A stretch of 64,000 bases of DNA from Microcebus murinus (taxonomy: Eukaryota > Chordata > Mammalia > Primates > Cheirogaleidae): NCBI RefSeq assembly GCF_040939455.1, contig NC_134108.1, positions 81,884,001 to 81,948,000 of the forward strand. Reading direction: 5' to 3'. The notes beneath the pieces are model-generated. The model saw nothing but the letters and a program-made list of their open reading frames with translations, had not been told where the DNA came from and made no database searches. A program made the position numbers and the translations under genes. This document shows, piece after piece, positions 1 through 13,402 of the stretch (position 1 is its first letter; each line of letters opens with the position of its first letter).

Positions 1-522
1 TTAAAAGGCGCACATCGCCTTTGTCCTCAAAACCGTTACTGAAAAACTGCATTGAAGCTGGCATCTATTGACAAACAACTAAAAACAGTCATGTCTCTTC
101 AAAGCGGGTGTCTCTTCCTGAGTCCCCACAGGTGACGCAAGTAAGCCTGCGACTTTCTTCCTTTTTCATCCCAACTTCTTTTCATGGTCTACTGTGTTTT
201 CGCTGTATCCCTTGCTGCTTTTTGTTCCAGACCCTTCTTTCTTAAGATAAAGTTTCTGAATCACTCCTATCAGCAGGAAGTCAGGCTGCATGCAGAACGG
301 TCCGAGGCAGACTACCGGAAACTCGTGGCTTTTTAATTTAAAGGTTGACTAGGTTACCCTGTAGCAAAGTGGTGTGTTTTTTGCTTGCTTGTTTGTTTTG
401 TGTTTTTCATTTCATACATTCACAAAAAAATAAGGAGGTGGGCAAGGTAGTTCCTCCAGAGATAAGAACAAGGAAATTGCAGCAATCATAAGCCCTGGGC
501 ATAGATAATAACAAAACCTCAC
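1..522. other. No recognisable feature
   Basis: Mostly unique-looking sequence with a short T/G-rich stretch near 375-405. No coding region or known repeat was recognised here. Confidence 0.5.
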
Positions 523-637
523 CTTGGGAGGCAGGCTCGACCTGAGCCACAGGAGTAAGGTTTTTCTTTTCTTGGATGATTTGGCAAGCCTCTCCCTGCA
601 GCGCTTGTACGGCCGCCACAAATGTCTGCAGATCGGC
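523..637 (-). other. Candidate coding exon (unidentified gene)
   Basis: On the minus strand a stretch of about 38 open codons (including LQTFVAAVQALQGEACQ) ends exactly at CAAG|GTGAGG, a good 5' splice-site match. It can begin after an AG at the 638-641 side, and an in-frame stop lies just upstream of that AG. The polypyrimidine tract is poor. I do not recognise the protein. The helical, Q/E-rich composition is compatible with a coiled-coil exon, but a chance open stretch is equally possible. Confidence 0.2.
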
Positions 638-1020
638 CTCTAGCCCTCAGTGGGCAAACGAGAAGCTGGGTCACCACCCTTCCCATTTCTGCTCTACTTT
701 CTGCTTCCCAGGAGCTCAGGCTCAGCTTATATTCTCCCCCAGCAAGGACTCAATCAATCCCATTTTCTCTAGATGGTGCCTGTGTGCAAAGTTGAAAAAA
801 GAGAGTGCTCTGTAGGGACTGAGGGGGCACTGCCCTCAAGCCTGCCCTCAGCCCAGGAGCTAGAGACAAGGTGGTGACACCTGTGTGGGAACACAGGGAA
901 GAAGGCGGGCACTGAAGAGGGGAATAATTAAGTGGGGGATGGGCTTTGAGAGGCAGCTATGGAAGACAAAGCTTACTGCACTCATTAACATACTGCTGTG
1001 ACAGATAAATCCACAAATTT
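638..1020. other. No recognisable feature
   Basis: Unique-looking, moderately GC-rich sequence. No repeat or ORF could be supported. Confidence 0.4.
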
Positions 1021-1775
<755 letters not shown>

Positions 1776-2013
1776 TTTAATTTTACACTAGGAAACCCTG
1801 AATATAGCTCAAAAGTATGAATCTATAGGTTGGAGTTGTTATATTCCTGGAATTAAAGGAATTCTCAAAAACTGAATAAAATCTGGAGAACCTTTGGATT
1901 GTACATGTTGACATCTCTGTCTTTTATCATCTTAATGGTTTATGTCAGGATATTTTGGCTTCAACTTCTGGTCATAGAAATGTTGCAGAATCAAGGACCT
2001 GAAACTATTATAC

Positions 2014-2203
2014 CAGGTGTCCTCAAACTATGGCTAGCGGGCCACATGCAGGTGTTTTTACCGGTTTGTTTTTTACTTCAAAATAAGATATGTGCAGTGT
2101 GCATAGGAATTTGTTCATAGTTTTTTTTAAACTATAGTCCGGCCCTCCAACGGTCTGAGGGACAGTGAACTGGCCCCCTGTTTAAAAAGTTTGAGGACCC
2201 CTA
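2014..2203. mobile_element. Non-autonomous hAT-type DNA transposon (~190 bp)
   Basis: The ends are inverted repeats (CAGGTGTCCTCAAACT and AGTTTGAGGACCCCTA), starting with the CAGG-type terminus usual for hAT elements. It is flanked by a perfect 8-bp duplication TATTATAC at 2006-2013 and 2204-2211. There is no coding capacity. The intact duplication suggests a comparatively recent insertion. Confidence 0.9.
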
Positions 2204-2211
2204 TATTATAC

Positions 2212-2818
2212 TGAAACTGGCCTGTGTTCTTTGCTAAGAGGGCCACTCTGTTTAATTATGAGCAACATGGCTTTTTAAATATTTACCCTTCAAGATGAGC
2301 TACCACCACATCTCCACAAGATTTTGGCCTATATTATGTCACCCTGCTTCCAGCAAGATTGGTAATATATTGGTATGTTACCAATATATTAATGAATGTA
2401 CACATCTTCTTAAAGTTGTTTTCATAATAAAAATGATAAGAAAGTATGATTCCCTAGATAAGTTAATTCATTATCAGATTTAAGGATTGTGTTTGCCCCA
2501 AGTCTTAGGGGAAAGTTTGTGACACACTTTGAAAGAGGATGCCAAGCTTCCCAATAGCAAGTTTAACTCTCTAAGTAAATCCATGTGTAAAATCAACTAA
2601 CCTGTTCAGTCTGTTGATTTTGCTTTGCAGGTGAAAATTTGTTCTTGAGGGTCATTTTGGAAGTTGGCTATCTCTTAACAACAATTCACTTGAGACATTG
2701 CACCAGAATATTGCAGTTCTCCATTCATCAAGAATAGAAGTAACTGGAAGGATTTAAAAGGCTTCATTCCCTTTGTAAACTTCAAAAATTTTGTCTCTAA
2801 TGCTATCTTGGGGAGGGT
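2212..2818. other. No recognisable feature
   Basis: AT-rich sequence. No repeat family or coding region recognised. Confidence 0.4.
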
Positions 2819-3046
2819 TAGGGATGCCAGATAAAATATAGGATGCCCAATTAAATTCGAATATCAGATAATCAATAGTTTTTTTTCAGGATAAGTGTGT
2901 CAGAAGGTTCTGGAGTATTCCCAATTATTGCAGGAGACATACTAAACATCCATGGGACATAACTTACACTAAAAAAATTCATTGTTTATCTGAAGTTCAA
3001 ATTTACTGGATGTCTTATATTTTTATTTGCTAAGTCTGGCAGACAT
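2819..3046. mobile_element. Palindromic MITE-like DNA transposon
   Basis: The left arm ('gccagataaaatataggatg') and right arm ('tttatttgctaagtctggc') are imperfect inverted copies of each other over about 100 nt. Inner blocks 'atcagataatcaatag' and 'cattgtttatctga' also pair. This is the structure of an old foldback DNA element. The family name is not certain. Confidence 0.7.
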
Positions 3047-4395
3047 AGGGAGGGAAAAATTTAAATGAGACAAAATTAATGGAAAATCAGAAGACAATGT
3101 TTGAACATCAATACTTACAAATTGGCATAAAACATAAAGAAAGTACTTTTTGAGACTCCTGAGATCACTTTCTTGGTGTCGGGACAGCCACATTTATTCC
3201 TACCAAATTGGTAAAGAAAGAAAATGAAAAAGCCTTTGATTTTTGAATCAATACAGATCTTACTTTTAAGAATGTGTATACCCTTCATGTAATACATCAA
3301 GCACCAGTCCAAATCTCAAATCAATTGCTATGATGTTAGAAAACCAGGTATGCTACCAGGCAATTATTTGTTGACAGCTGCTAAATTCAGTAGAGATTTT
3401 TGCAGCTATGTCCTTTGAGATGTTAAATTCTGGTAGCCTTGACTGCACAGCTGCAAAGAGTAGGATTACTCCAACATATTACTATCAGCTGTCCTGTAGA
3501 AGACACACCTGTGGTTCTTTAGGCATGAGAAATGGGAAAATGCTTATTAATTCTGCCTTACAACTCAACCAAATTAAATTTGACAAGTATTCCAAAAATA
3601 CATAATTTTCCAGGTAACCAGTTTCTTCAGGAGCTTAGATGATATGAGAAGTAATAAATTGGATGGTAATTAATTCCTTGGGTAACTTAGTCCTATGAAT
3701 TTAGACTAGCTTGGGCTAAGAAGTGCTCCTGGGTAATTGCAAAGTGAATTATGCCAGAGCAGTGTTTTGCATCAGCAGGTTTTTAAAAAATTTTTAGTAA
3801 AATTAAATGCTGTAAGCAAACTGTTAAAGAGACTAATTCGTTTCAGTGGCCACATTTTGCATCATCTAAAAATGGGGAAGTTTTGTTTGTGGTAGACAGC
3901 AGAGTCAAATACTCAATTGAAAAATCAATACTTTAGTGTGTATTTCCCCTTAGGAATGCTTTTCTGTTGATTATTTTCATTGAAAAATTATTTTCATTGA
4001 AAAAATTTACTCCTGTTTTTAAAAACCCTTTAGTATGGAAAATATCAAACAATCACAAAATAGAGAATCATATAAAAAAAAAACTCACATGGACTCATGG
4101 CCAATTATCACAATGTTTGCTCTCTGTCTTCCTCTTCCCATATGGGATTACGTTGAAAAAAACCTCATACATTATATTTCACCTCTAAGTATTTCAGAAT
4201 GTATCTTAAAAATCAAGGACTTCCCTTTTAAAACATAACTACTATGTTCTCATCACACCTGCTGGCAAATAAACAGTATCTCTATAATTTCCAGTATCTC
4301 GTGGTCATATTTCCTCTATTCTATAAATATTAATTGTGTTTTGGTAGTTTTTTCAAATTGGTATCAAAACAAGGTCTCAATTTATAATTGTCCTA
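3047..4395. other. No recognisable feature
   Basis: AT-rich sequence with short open frames only. Nothing in it could be assigned. Confidence 0.4.
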
Positions 4396-4703
4396 TTTTT
4401 CTTTTTCTTTTTTAATTTTTTAGGACAAAGTCTCACTCTGTTGCCCTGGCTAGAGTGCCATGGCATCAGCCTAGCTCACAACAACCTCAAACTCCTGGGC
4501 TCAAGCGATCTTCCTGCCTCAGCCTCCCGAATAGCTGGGACTACAGGCATGCGCGACCATGCCCAGCTAATTTTTTTCTATTTTTGGTAGAGAGGGAGTC
4601 TTGTTTTTGCTCATGCTGGTCTCTAACTACTGAGCTCAAAGGATCTGCCCACCTCGGCCTCCCAGAGTGCTAGGATTACAGGCGTGAGCCACCATGCCCG
4701 GCC
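4396..4703 (-). mobile_element. Alu SINE
   Basis: A full dimer in reverse orientation: T-rich tail, 'ggctagagtgccatggcatca', 'gcctcagcctcccga', 'ggattacaggcgtgagccac', ending 'gcccggcc'. Confidence 0.95.
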
Positions 4704-5109
4704 TCCTTTTTTAAAAAAAAAACCTTAATTTTTATTGATAAACTAGGCATTTGTCTGATAAAATTTGCTACTTGCAGGCCTGTGTTATCATTTACCACCT
4801 TCTGCTGGCCCCCATTTCCTGTACATTAGTAGTTGGGGCTAGAGGTTTCATCTGAGTTAGGTTTAATTATTTTGACAATATTCCTTCATAGGTGGTATTG
4901 CATGATTGTTTATGTCTGTGTCATGGTAGTTGTAAAAAAGAACTGTAAAATAATGAGATGAAAATTAATGTAATAGCTGGAATAGTTCTATAAAGAGGAA
5001 CTTCTCATTAATCATTTGCTTATGCTGAGGTATAGTATATATGGAGGAAAACAGAAAAATGCTAGATTCTTTCACCTTATTTACCAGTTTTCAAAATTGT
5101 TTTGGTTTT
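4704..5109. other. No recognisable feature
   Basis: AT-rich and probably old repeat-derived, but not assignable by eye. Confidence 0.35.
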
Positions 5110-5530
5110 TTTTTTTTATCATACTCCAAAGATGATCAATGAGTTTTTAAAAATTTATCATTATGTACCCATAGATTTAAACATATTTCATATGTTTTAA
5201 TCTATTGCCATTAATGTTTTTTATTGATTTTCTAATCGCCCCAGTGAGATCCTGTTAAAATTGACTCCTGGGTCCTTTTAACATGATCCTAGTAGTCTTT
5301 GTTAACTTCTTTTTGTTTTTGTTTTTTCCCTTTTCTGGAATACCAAGATGTCCCAGGGTCATCCCAATACATTTCCTGCTCCACACTTGGAATAAGCCAT
5401 TTCTCCAAGGATTCCTTGTTCCTTTTAGTGGAAATGTTATTTAAAGACAACAATCTAGGTACTAGGGTTTTTCTCTGCAACCAGGCAAGATATTTTTTCT
5501 AGTTATTTTTAAGGACTATGAAGGGTCTGA
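5110..5530 (-). repeat. Old L1 (L1M-like) fragment
   Basis: Contains wording common to old L1M 3' regions in reverse orientation ('ggaataagccatttctccaagga', 'cttttagtggaaatg'). Highly diverged, with ill-defined edges. Confidence 0.5.
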
Positions 5531-5589
5531 GAATTTATCAACCTGTAAGCTAAAGTTAGCTTTCCACAGTTGCATGGATATTGGTGGAA

Positions 5590-7808
5590 GACAACGCCCA
5601 ACAAAATAGGCATAGACGGGGCTTACCTAAAAATGATACAAGCCATATATGACAAACCCACAGCCAATATCATACTGAATAGGGAAAAATTGAAAGCATT
5701 CCAACTTAGAACTGGAACAAGACAAGGTTGCCCACTATCTCCACTTCTGTTCAACATAGTGCTGGAAGTCCTTGCTACAGCAATCAGACAAGAGAGCGGA
5801 ATTAAGGGTGTCCAAATGGGAGCAGAAGAGATCAAATTCTCACTCTTCGCTGATGACATGATATTATACCTAGAAAACCCCAAGGATTCAACCAAGAGAC
5901 TCCTGGATCTGATAAATGAATTTGGTAAAGTCTCAGGATACAAAATCAATACACACAAATTAGAGGCATTCATATACTCCAACAACAGTAAAAGTGAGAA
6001 CCAAATCAAAGACTCAATTCCCTTCAAAATAGCAACAAAGAAAATAAAGTACCTTGGAATATATTTAACTAAGGAGGTAAAAGACCTCTACAGGGAGAAC
6101 TATGAAACACTTAAGAAGGAAATAGGCAGAGGACATAAACAGATGGAAGAATATACCATGCTCCTGGGTCGGCAGAATCAACATTGTTAAAATGTTTATA
6201 CTACCCAAAGTGACCTACAGAGTCAACGCAATCCCTATCAAAATACCATCATCATTTTTCACAGATATAGACAAAATAATTTTATGCTTCGTATGGAACC
6301 AGAGAAGACCCCGTATAGCAAAATCAATCCTAGGCAATAAAAACAAAATAGGAGGTATCAATTTACCAGACTTCAAACTATACTACAAGGCTATAGTCAT
6401 TAAAATAGATTTTTACTGGCACAAGAACAGGGACATTGACCAGTGGAACAGAACAGAGAACCCAGATATAAAACCATCCTCATATAGCCAACTAATCTTC
6501 AAGAAAGCAGACAAATATAAACACTGGGGAAAAGAATCCTTATTCAATAAATGGTGCTTGGAAAACTGGATAGCCACATGTAGAAGACTGAAACAAGACC
6601 CACATCTTTCACCTCTCACAAAGATCAACTCACTCTGGGTAACAGACTTGAACCTTAGGTGTGAAACTATTAGAATTCTAGAGGAAAATGTTGGAAATAC
6701 TCTTCTAGACATTGCCCTAGGCAAAGAATTTATGAAGAAGACCCCAAAGGCAATCACAACAGCAATAAAAATAAACAAATGGGACCTAATGAAATTAAAA
6801 AGCTTCTACATAGCCAAAGAAACTGTCAAGAGAGCAAATAGACAATCCACAGAATGGGAGAAAATTTTTGCAAGCTACACATCTGATAAAGGGCTGATAA
6901 CTAGAATCTATTTAGAACTCAGGAAAATCAGCAAGAAAAAATCAAACAACCCTATCAAAAGATGGGCAAAGGACATGAACAGAAACTTCTCAAAAGAAGA
7001 CAGAATAATGGCCAACAAACATATGAAAAAATGCTCAAAATCTCTAATCATCAGGGAAATGCAAATCAAAACCACAATGAGATATCACTTAATTCCAGTG
7101 AGAATGGCCTTTATCAAAAAGTCCCCAAACAACAAATGCTGGCATGGATGTGGAGAGAGAGGAACACTCCTAGTCCCTGATGGGACTGCAAACTAGTTCA
7201 ACCTCTGTGGAAAGCAGTATGGAGATACCTCAAAGCCATACGAGTAGATTTACCATTTGATCCAGCAATTCCACTACTGGGCATCTACCCAAAAGATCAA
7301 AAGTCACTTTATGAAAAAGACACCTGCACTCGAATGTTTATAGCAGCACAATTCACAATTGCAGAGCTATGGAAGCAACCCAAGTGCCCATCAATTCATG
7401 AGTGGATTAATAAAATGTGGTATATGTATACCATGGAGTACTATTCAGCTTTAAGAAACAATGGTGATATAACACGTCTTGTATATTCCTGGATACAGCT
7501 GGAACCCATTCTACTAAGTGAAGTATCTCAAGAATGGAAAAACCAACACCACATGTACTCACCAGCAAATTGGTATTAATGGATCAACACCTAAGTGGAC
7601 ATATAGGAATAACATTTATCGGGTGTCAGGAGGGTGGGAGGGGGGAGGTGGGGAGGAGTATATACAACCACAACGAGTAAGATGTGCAATGTTTGGGGGA
7701 TGGACATGCTTGAAGCTCTTACTCGAGGGGGGAGGGGGGCATGGGCAATATATGTAACCTTAACACTTGTACCCCCATAATATGCTAAAAGAAAAAAAGA
7801 AAAAAAAG
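5590..7808 (+). mobile_element. L1 LINE, 5'-truncated, with 3' UTR and A-rich tail
   Basis: Begins inside the ORF2 reverse-transcriptase domain and runs through the ORF2 C-terminus and a G-rich 3' UTR (7620-7740). It ends 'gtacccccataatatgc' plus an A-rich tail at about 7785-7808. This is the end shared by the other young L1 copies in the window. No clear target-site duplication was found. The 5' edge is approximate. Confidence 0.92.
5600..7579 (+). pseudogene. L1 ORF2 fragment (reverse transcriptase and C-terminal region), broken
   Basis: ORF2 encodes the endonuclease/reverse transcriptase that drives L1 retrotransposition. Only the RT core onward is present. The RT active-site motif FADD is at 5846-5857, preceded by [11 protein letters not shown]. 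The open frame stops at 6190 and resumes in another frame at about 6192 (a frameshift near 6150-6190). It shifts again near 7130-7200, and the last block ends in ANWY-stop at 7579. The endonuclease domain and ORF1 are absent. This is a dead copy, and none of its three open segments is likely to be a host gene. Confidence 0.92.
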
Positions 7809-8369
7809 AGACTCTTGGGTCAAAGATGAAAAACAGTTTATTATTTACTTCAGAAGTTGAGTACCAGGATTTGGGTACCAACTTCTCAAACCTCATTTTC
7901 CAGAAGGTGATAGGAAGAGGACCAGATGATATTTCAACACGAAGTGGGTGTGTCCCAGAGAGGAAGCCTGAGCTTAGAGAACCTGGATGTTTTCTAAGAG
8001 GCAATAAGCTTGCCCGCCCTTTGCTCTGGAGGGAGACACTATACACATAGTACACCCAGGTAATGGTTAAGAACAAAGGACAGTCAGTGCCTCTGCTCAC
8101 GAGACATGCAGAAGTGTGAGACACTTAGAGTATTATGTTCCAACAGGTGTTTTTAGTGAACATTTAAAGTTAAATAATAAATTCATTCCGACCTTTCCAA
8201 TTCAAATTCAGGATAACAAGATTTTACCTTAACTTTGTTAACATTATGTCTGTATTTTGGTTTTCCCAAGGCCCGTTTCCCAGTTCTCATTTTCACCAAC
8301 ATAATTATTCATTTTCCTTATCCAACACAATAGTCTCAGAATAAAAACCCCAATACTGGTTGAGTGAGT
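7809..8369. other. No recognisable feature
   Basis: Unique-looking sequence following the L1 tail. Confidence 0.4.
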
Positions 8370-9430
<1,061 letters not shown>

Positions 9431-9432
9431 TA

Positions 9433-9843
9433 TATTAGTTTGCTAGGGCTGCCATAACAAAATACCACAGACTGGGTAGCTTAAACAGCAGAAATTTGTT
9501 TTCTCACAGTCCGAGAGGTTACAAATCTAGGGTCAAGGTGTTGGCAGGTTCGGTTTCCTCTGAGACCTCTCTCCTTGGCTTGTAGACGGTCACTTTCTCT
9601 CTGTGTTCCCATAGGGTCTTTCCTCCATGGTCTCACACCCCTGGGGCTCTCTGTGTGTACAAATTTCCTCTTCTTAAAAGTACACCAGTAAGATTGGATT
9701 AGGGACCACCCCCATGGACTTATTTTAACTCACTTCTTTAAAGGCGCCACCTTCAAATGCAGTCACATTCTGAAGTACTGTGGGTTAGGGATTTAACAAA
9801 TGAATTTGAGGATGTGAGGGGACACAGTTCAGCTTATAAGAGA
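9433..9843 (-). repeat. MLT1-type MaLR LTR
   Basis: In reverse orientation the element has the typical MLT1 wording ('ctagggctgccataacaaa' on the plus strand at the 3' LTR end, 'tctctccttggcttgtaga', 'agtcacattctgaagtactg'). It is an old solo LTR. Confidence 0.8.
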
Positions 9844-10880
9844 TAGTGTCAAATTCTGCTCCATAAGGATCATGACATACAGCATTCCCACCGGCACTGC
9901 CTCACCAACAGAATACATCGCTAAACTGTTGATTTTTTGACAAACTGATAGGTGAGAAATGATACCTCACTGTAGGTGTTTCTGTAAATTATTTTCTTGA
10001 ACTGTGACATGTATGCAGAAAAATACACAAATCTAATGTACAGAGCTCCATTAATCTTTGCAATGTGAACTACATATATATTCACTACCCAGATCAAGAA
10101 GCAGAATGTTGCCATTATCCCAGAAATCTCTCTCATGCTCTCATTCATTTATCAATACCTCCCCACTAACTTGACCTCATCTGACTTCTATTAATACCAC
10201 CATAGATTCTTCTTGTTTCTTTTTTTGGGTTTTATATTGATGACATCATATAGTAAGTACTCTTTTGTTTCTGGCTTATTTTGTTCATTTCCCTGAGATT
10301 CATCCATACTATTTGTGTAGCAAAAAAAGTCTCTTTTCATTGCTGTATAATATCTCATTATATGAATATGCAAAAAGTTACTTATCCATTTTATTTGTTG
10401 ATGGAGCTTAGGTTGCTTCTACTTTGGGGCCATTATAAATAATGCTGAGTCTAAGATATAAGTATGTTCGGATTTAGTAGATAACAATTAATTTTCCAAA
10501 GTAGTTGTACCAACAAGCCTTCCCAACAGAAATGATTACGATGTCCAGAATATACACATCCCCACCCACACTTAGCACTGTTAGTTTTTAAAATTATAAC
10601 CATGTGAGTGGGTGTGAAGTGGCTTCTTATTATAGTTTTAATTTACTTCCTCTTGATTAATAATGATGTTGAGCATGTTTTATATGATTATTTTCCATTT
10701 GCATATCCTCTTTTCTGAAATACCCACTCAATTAAATTTACCATTTTTTCTCAGCAGGTTATCTTTTTTATTATGTATTCTGGATATAAGTCTGCTCTTT
10801 ACATATTCTGTATATGAGTTCTTTCCTGGATATAGATATTGCAAATATTGGCCCCTATTCACTGGTGCAAATTATTTTAA
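9844..10880 (-). repeat. Old L1 (L1M-like) fragment
   Basis: Reverse-strand L1 wording is visible ('cttttcattgctgtataata', 'gttgatggagcttaggttg', 'gggccattataaataatgctg'). Diverged, no open frame. Confidence 0.65.
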
Positions 10881-11950
10881 AAATAAACTCTTATTTTAGA
10901 AGCATTTTAGGATTACAAAAAAATTGCAAAGATAGGACAGAGACTTCTTATGTATTCCCATCCCCAGTTCCCTCTATTATTAACATCCTAAAATAGTATG
11001 GAACATTTGTTATAACTAATGAATCAATATTGCTACAGTAATATTATATTAACTAAAATCCACGTTTTATTCAGATTTCCTTAGTTCTTCTCTAATGTTC
11101 TCTTTCTGTTCCAGGATCCCATCTGGGTTATCATATTGCATTTAGTTGTTGTGTCTCCTTAAGTTCTTCTTAGTTGTGACAGTCCTTGATTTTGATGACT
11201 TTGAGAGTTTTGAAGACTACTGCTGGTTAAGTACACAGTAGAATGCCCCTCCACTGGAATTTGTCTGGTGTTTTTATCAGTTAGATGGGGTTATGTATTT
11301 TCAGGAGGAGGACTGCAGAGATAAAATATCATTTTCAACACTAACACATCGTGTCAAGAATCCACACTGTTAACATGTCTTCTTGTTGATGCTAACCTTA
11401 ATCACTGGTTTAGATAGTGTTTGTCACGTTTCTCCACTGTAAGTTTCTGCCCCCTTTCCATACTGTACCGTCCGGAAGGAAGTCACTATGCACAGTGCCC
11501 ACTGAAGGAGTAGAGTTGTGCTTCCCATCTTTGAGGGCAGAGAATCTACATACATTATTTGGAATTGTTCTAAATGGGAGAATGCTCTTTTTTCCCTCAT
11601 TTATTCATTTATTCAATCAATTTATATCAACATGAACTTGATACTTATTTTATACTTTGCATTGTAATCCAATAGTGCTTTATTTTTTTTGCTCAAACTG
11701 TTCTAGCTTTGGCCATTGGGAGCCGCCTTTCAGCTGGCACCTGGATCTTCTTTAATGTATTCCCATTATTGTGGGCTTTTTCATTTTGGTTGTTTTTTGA
11801 ACACTTCCTTACTTTCTGGCACTACAAAGATGCTCCAGTTACATCTTATATATTTCCCGTTCAGGCGCTAGAATCAGCCATTTCTCCGGTAGATTATGTT
11901 TTAGTTTACTCGAACACTATGCAACCATTAAATTTTGTGTTGTAAAAATT
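10881..11950 (-). repeat. Old L1M 3'-region fragment(s)
   Basis: Contains several stretches characteristic of old L1M 3' regions in reverse ('ttaggattacaaaaaaattgc', 'gaatccacactgttaacatg', 'gcgctagaatcagccatttct'). Boundaries are approximate. Confidence 0.6.
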
Positions 11951-12128
11951 AGTAGATTTTCATGTAAAAATATTCACAGTATGTTAAGTAAAAAAAGAAA
12001 AGTTTATGATTTGTCCCTCTCCCTAATATTGTTATTGTTTTTATGACAATATTTAACAAATAATCACCACTTTGATCATAAAATAATTGGTCCTAAGTGC
12101 TGTGGTCTAAAGACCAGCCTCAAGGTAT
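11951..12128. other. Short unassigned AT-rich stretch
   Basis: Nothing recognisable was seen here. Confidence 0.3.
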
Positions 12129-12154
12129 GTGTGTGTGTGTGTGTTTGTGTAGGG
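12129..12154. repeat. (TG)n microsatellite
   Basis: Short TG-dinucleotide run with one T interruption. Confidence 0.9.
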
Positions 12155-12239
12155 CCCAGATGAAAACATCCTTTAATGCTTGATTGAAAATATATTCACT
12201 GGGCTCCTAATAATGTACAAAAAGTTCTTTGTAAATTTA

Positions 12240-12720
12240 AATCAAGAAGCTAAACTGAAAATAAAAATGAAAACAAAGGAAGGACAGAGAAAAAGAAAGA
12301 ATAAAAGACCCAAAATAGTTAGAAGGGAGAACTTGAAAAAAAAAAAGCATAAATAAATAAAATATAAACAAAAAAATCATGAAATTTTAAAAAGCCAAAA
12401 ACTGATTTTTGGAAAAGGTGACCAAGTTGATAAACCCCTGGCAAAACTAATCAAGGGAAAAGAAAAAAAAAAACCAAAACCAAAATCCCAAAACAAACAA
12501 AACCTATAAATAGCCAATTTTAAGAATTAAAAAAATACTTCACTATAGACCCTACACATATTAAAAAAGATAATATTATGAAATGAACAAATTCCTTTTA
12601 AAAGCCAATTTACCAAAATGAACACAATAATAAATAGAAAACCTAAATACCCTTAGCTACTGAATTGAGATATTTGTTGATAATACAATCTCTGTGATCA
12701 AGAATTTCTTAGAAGAATTT
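12240..12720 (+). repeat. Old L1 ORF2 fragment
   Basis: A-rich sense-strand ORF2 wording ('accaagttgataaacccctgg', 'cactatagaccctacacat', 'gaacaaattcctttt') marks a decayed L1M segment. No reading frame survives. Confidence 0.65.
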
Positions 12721-13320
12721 TAATGAAACACTACTATACATGTTTAACTATGATACAAGGCAGAATGTTATAGATCTTTAATGAAGATATGGTGATTAAT
12801 ACATTGTAGGTGTTCAACAAATATGTTGAGGTAAACTATATAATATTAAACACAATTCTGGGATATCCTAGAGCAGTGAGTGAGTAGGGAGAGGATGCTC
12901 ACTGCTCACTGGAGAAGCCAGCTTGTTATGCAGCAGCTGCCTTGAAGAGCTTCACATGTGAACAGCCCAGTATTGAGGCTCCCAAGGAAAAGGGTGGGCT
13001 TCAGCTGCAGATTATGCCCGAACACAAGCCCTGGGACACTCTGTGAACATGTGAAGAATTCTGTTCAGGCCCTGTATACAGATGTGTAAGTAGAATATGT
13101 TTCTAAAAAAAAATATGAAACCTAATTTTTATGAATTAAATGCTATAAGGTAAGTAGAGAGAATAAGCTTGGTGATTCCTTGTGTTAAAATGAAAAATTG
13201 ATTTTTTAATATTTTTGTCTTAAAAATCTAGGTGTTTACATAATGGTTTGGCTTAAAGATGGCTACATTTGTAATATTATGTTCTTCAATGCATTTATTA
13301 ATAACAAGGCTGTTCTCTCC
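12721..13320. other. Unassigned; contains one short perfect inverted repeat
   Basis: No gene or repeat family recognised. GAGCAGTGAG (12871-12880) pairs perfectly with CTCACTGCTC (12898-12907) across a 17-nt loop. Confidence 0.4.
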
Positions 13321-13360
13321 TTTCCTCTCTCTCTCTCCTTCTCTCTCGCTCTCTCTCTTT

Positions 13361-13401
<41 letters not shown>

Positions 13402-13402
13402 C
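13321..13402. repeat. Compound (CT)n(CA)n microsatellite
   Basis: CT-rich run at about 13324-13360, followed by an uninterrupted CA run to about 13400. Confidence 0.95.

Noticed and set aside
5623..6027. 134-codon minus-strand open frame
   Set aside because: Exact antisense shadow of the L1 reverse-transcriptase frame.
7591..8124. 177-codon minus-strand open frame
   Set aside because: Its downstream (C-terminal) half is antisense to the L1 3' UTR and the rest shows no domain. Chance openness in G-rich repeat sequence.
13321..13402. Regular short repeats that might suggest an array
   Set aside because: Simple CT/CA microsatellite. No spacer structure, and CRISPR arrays are not expected in this genome.
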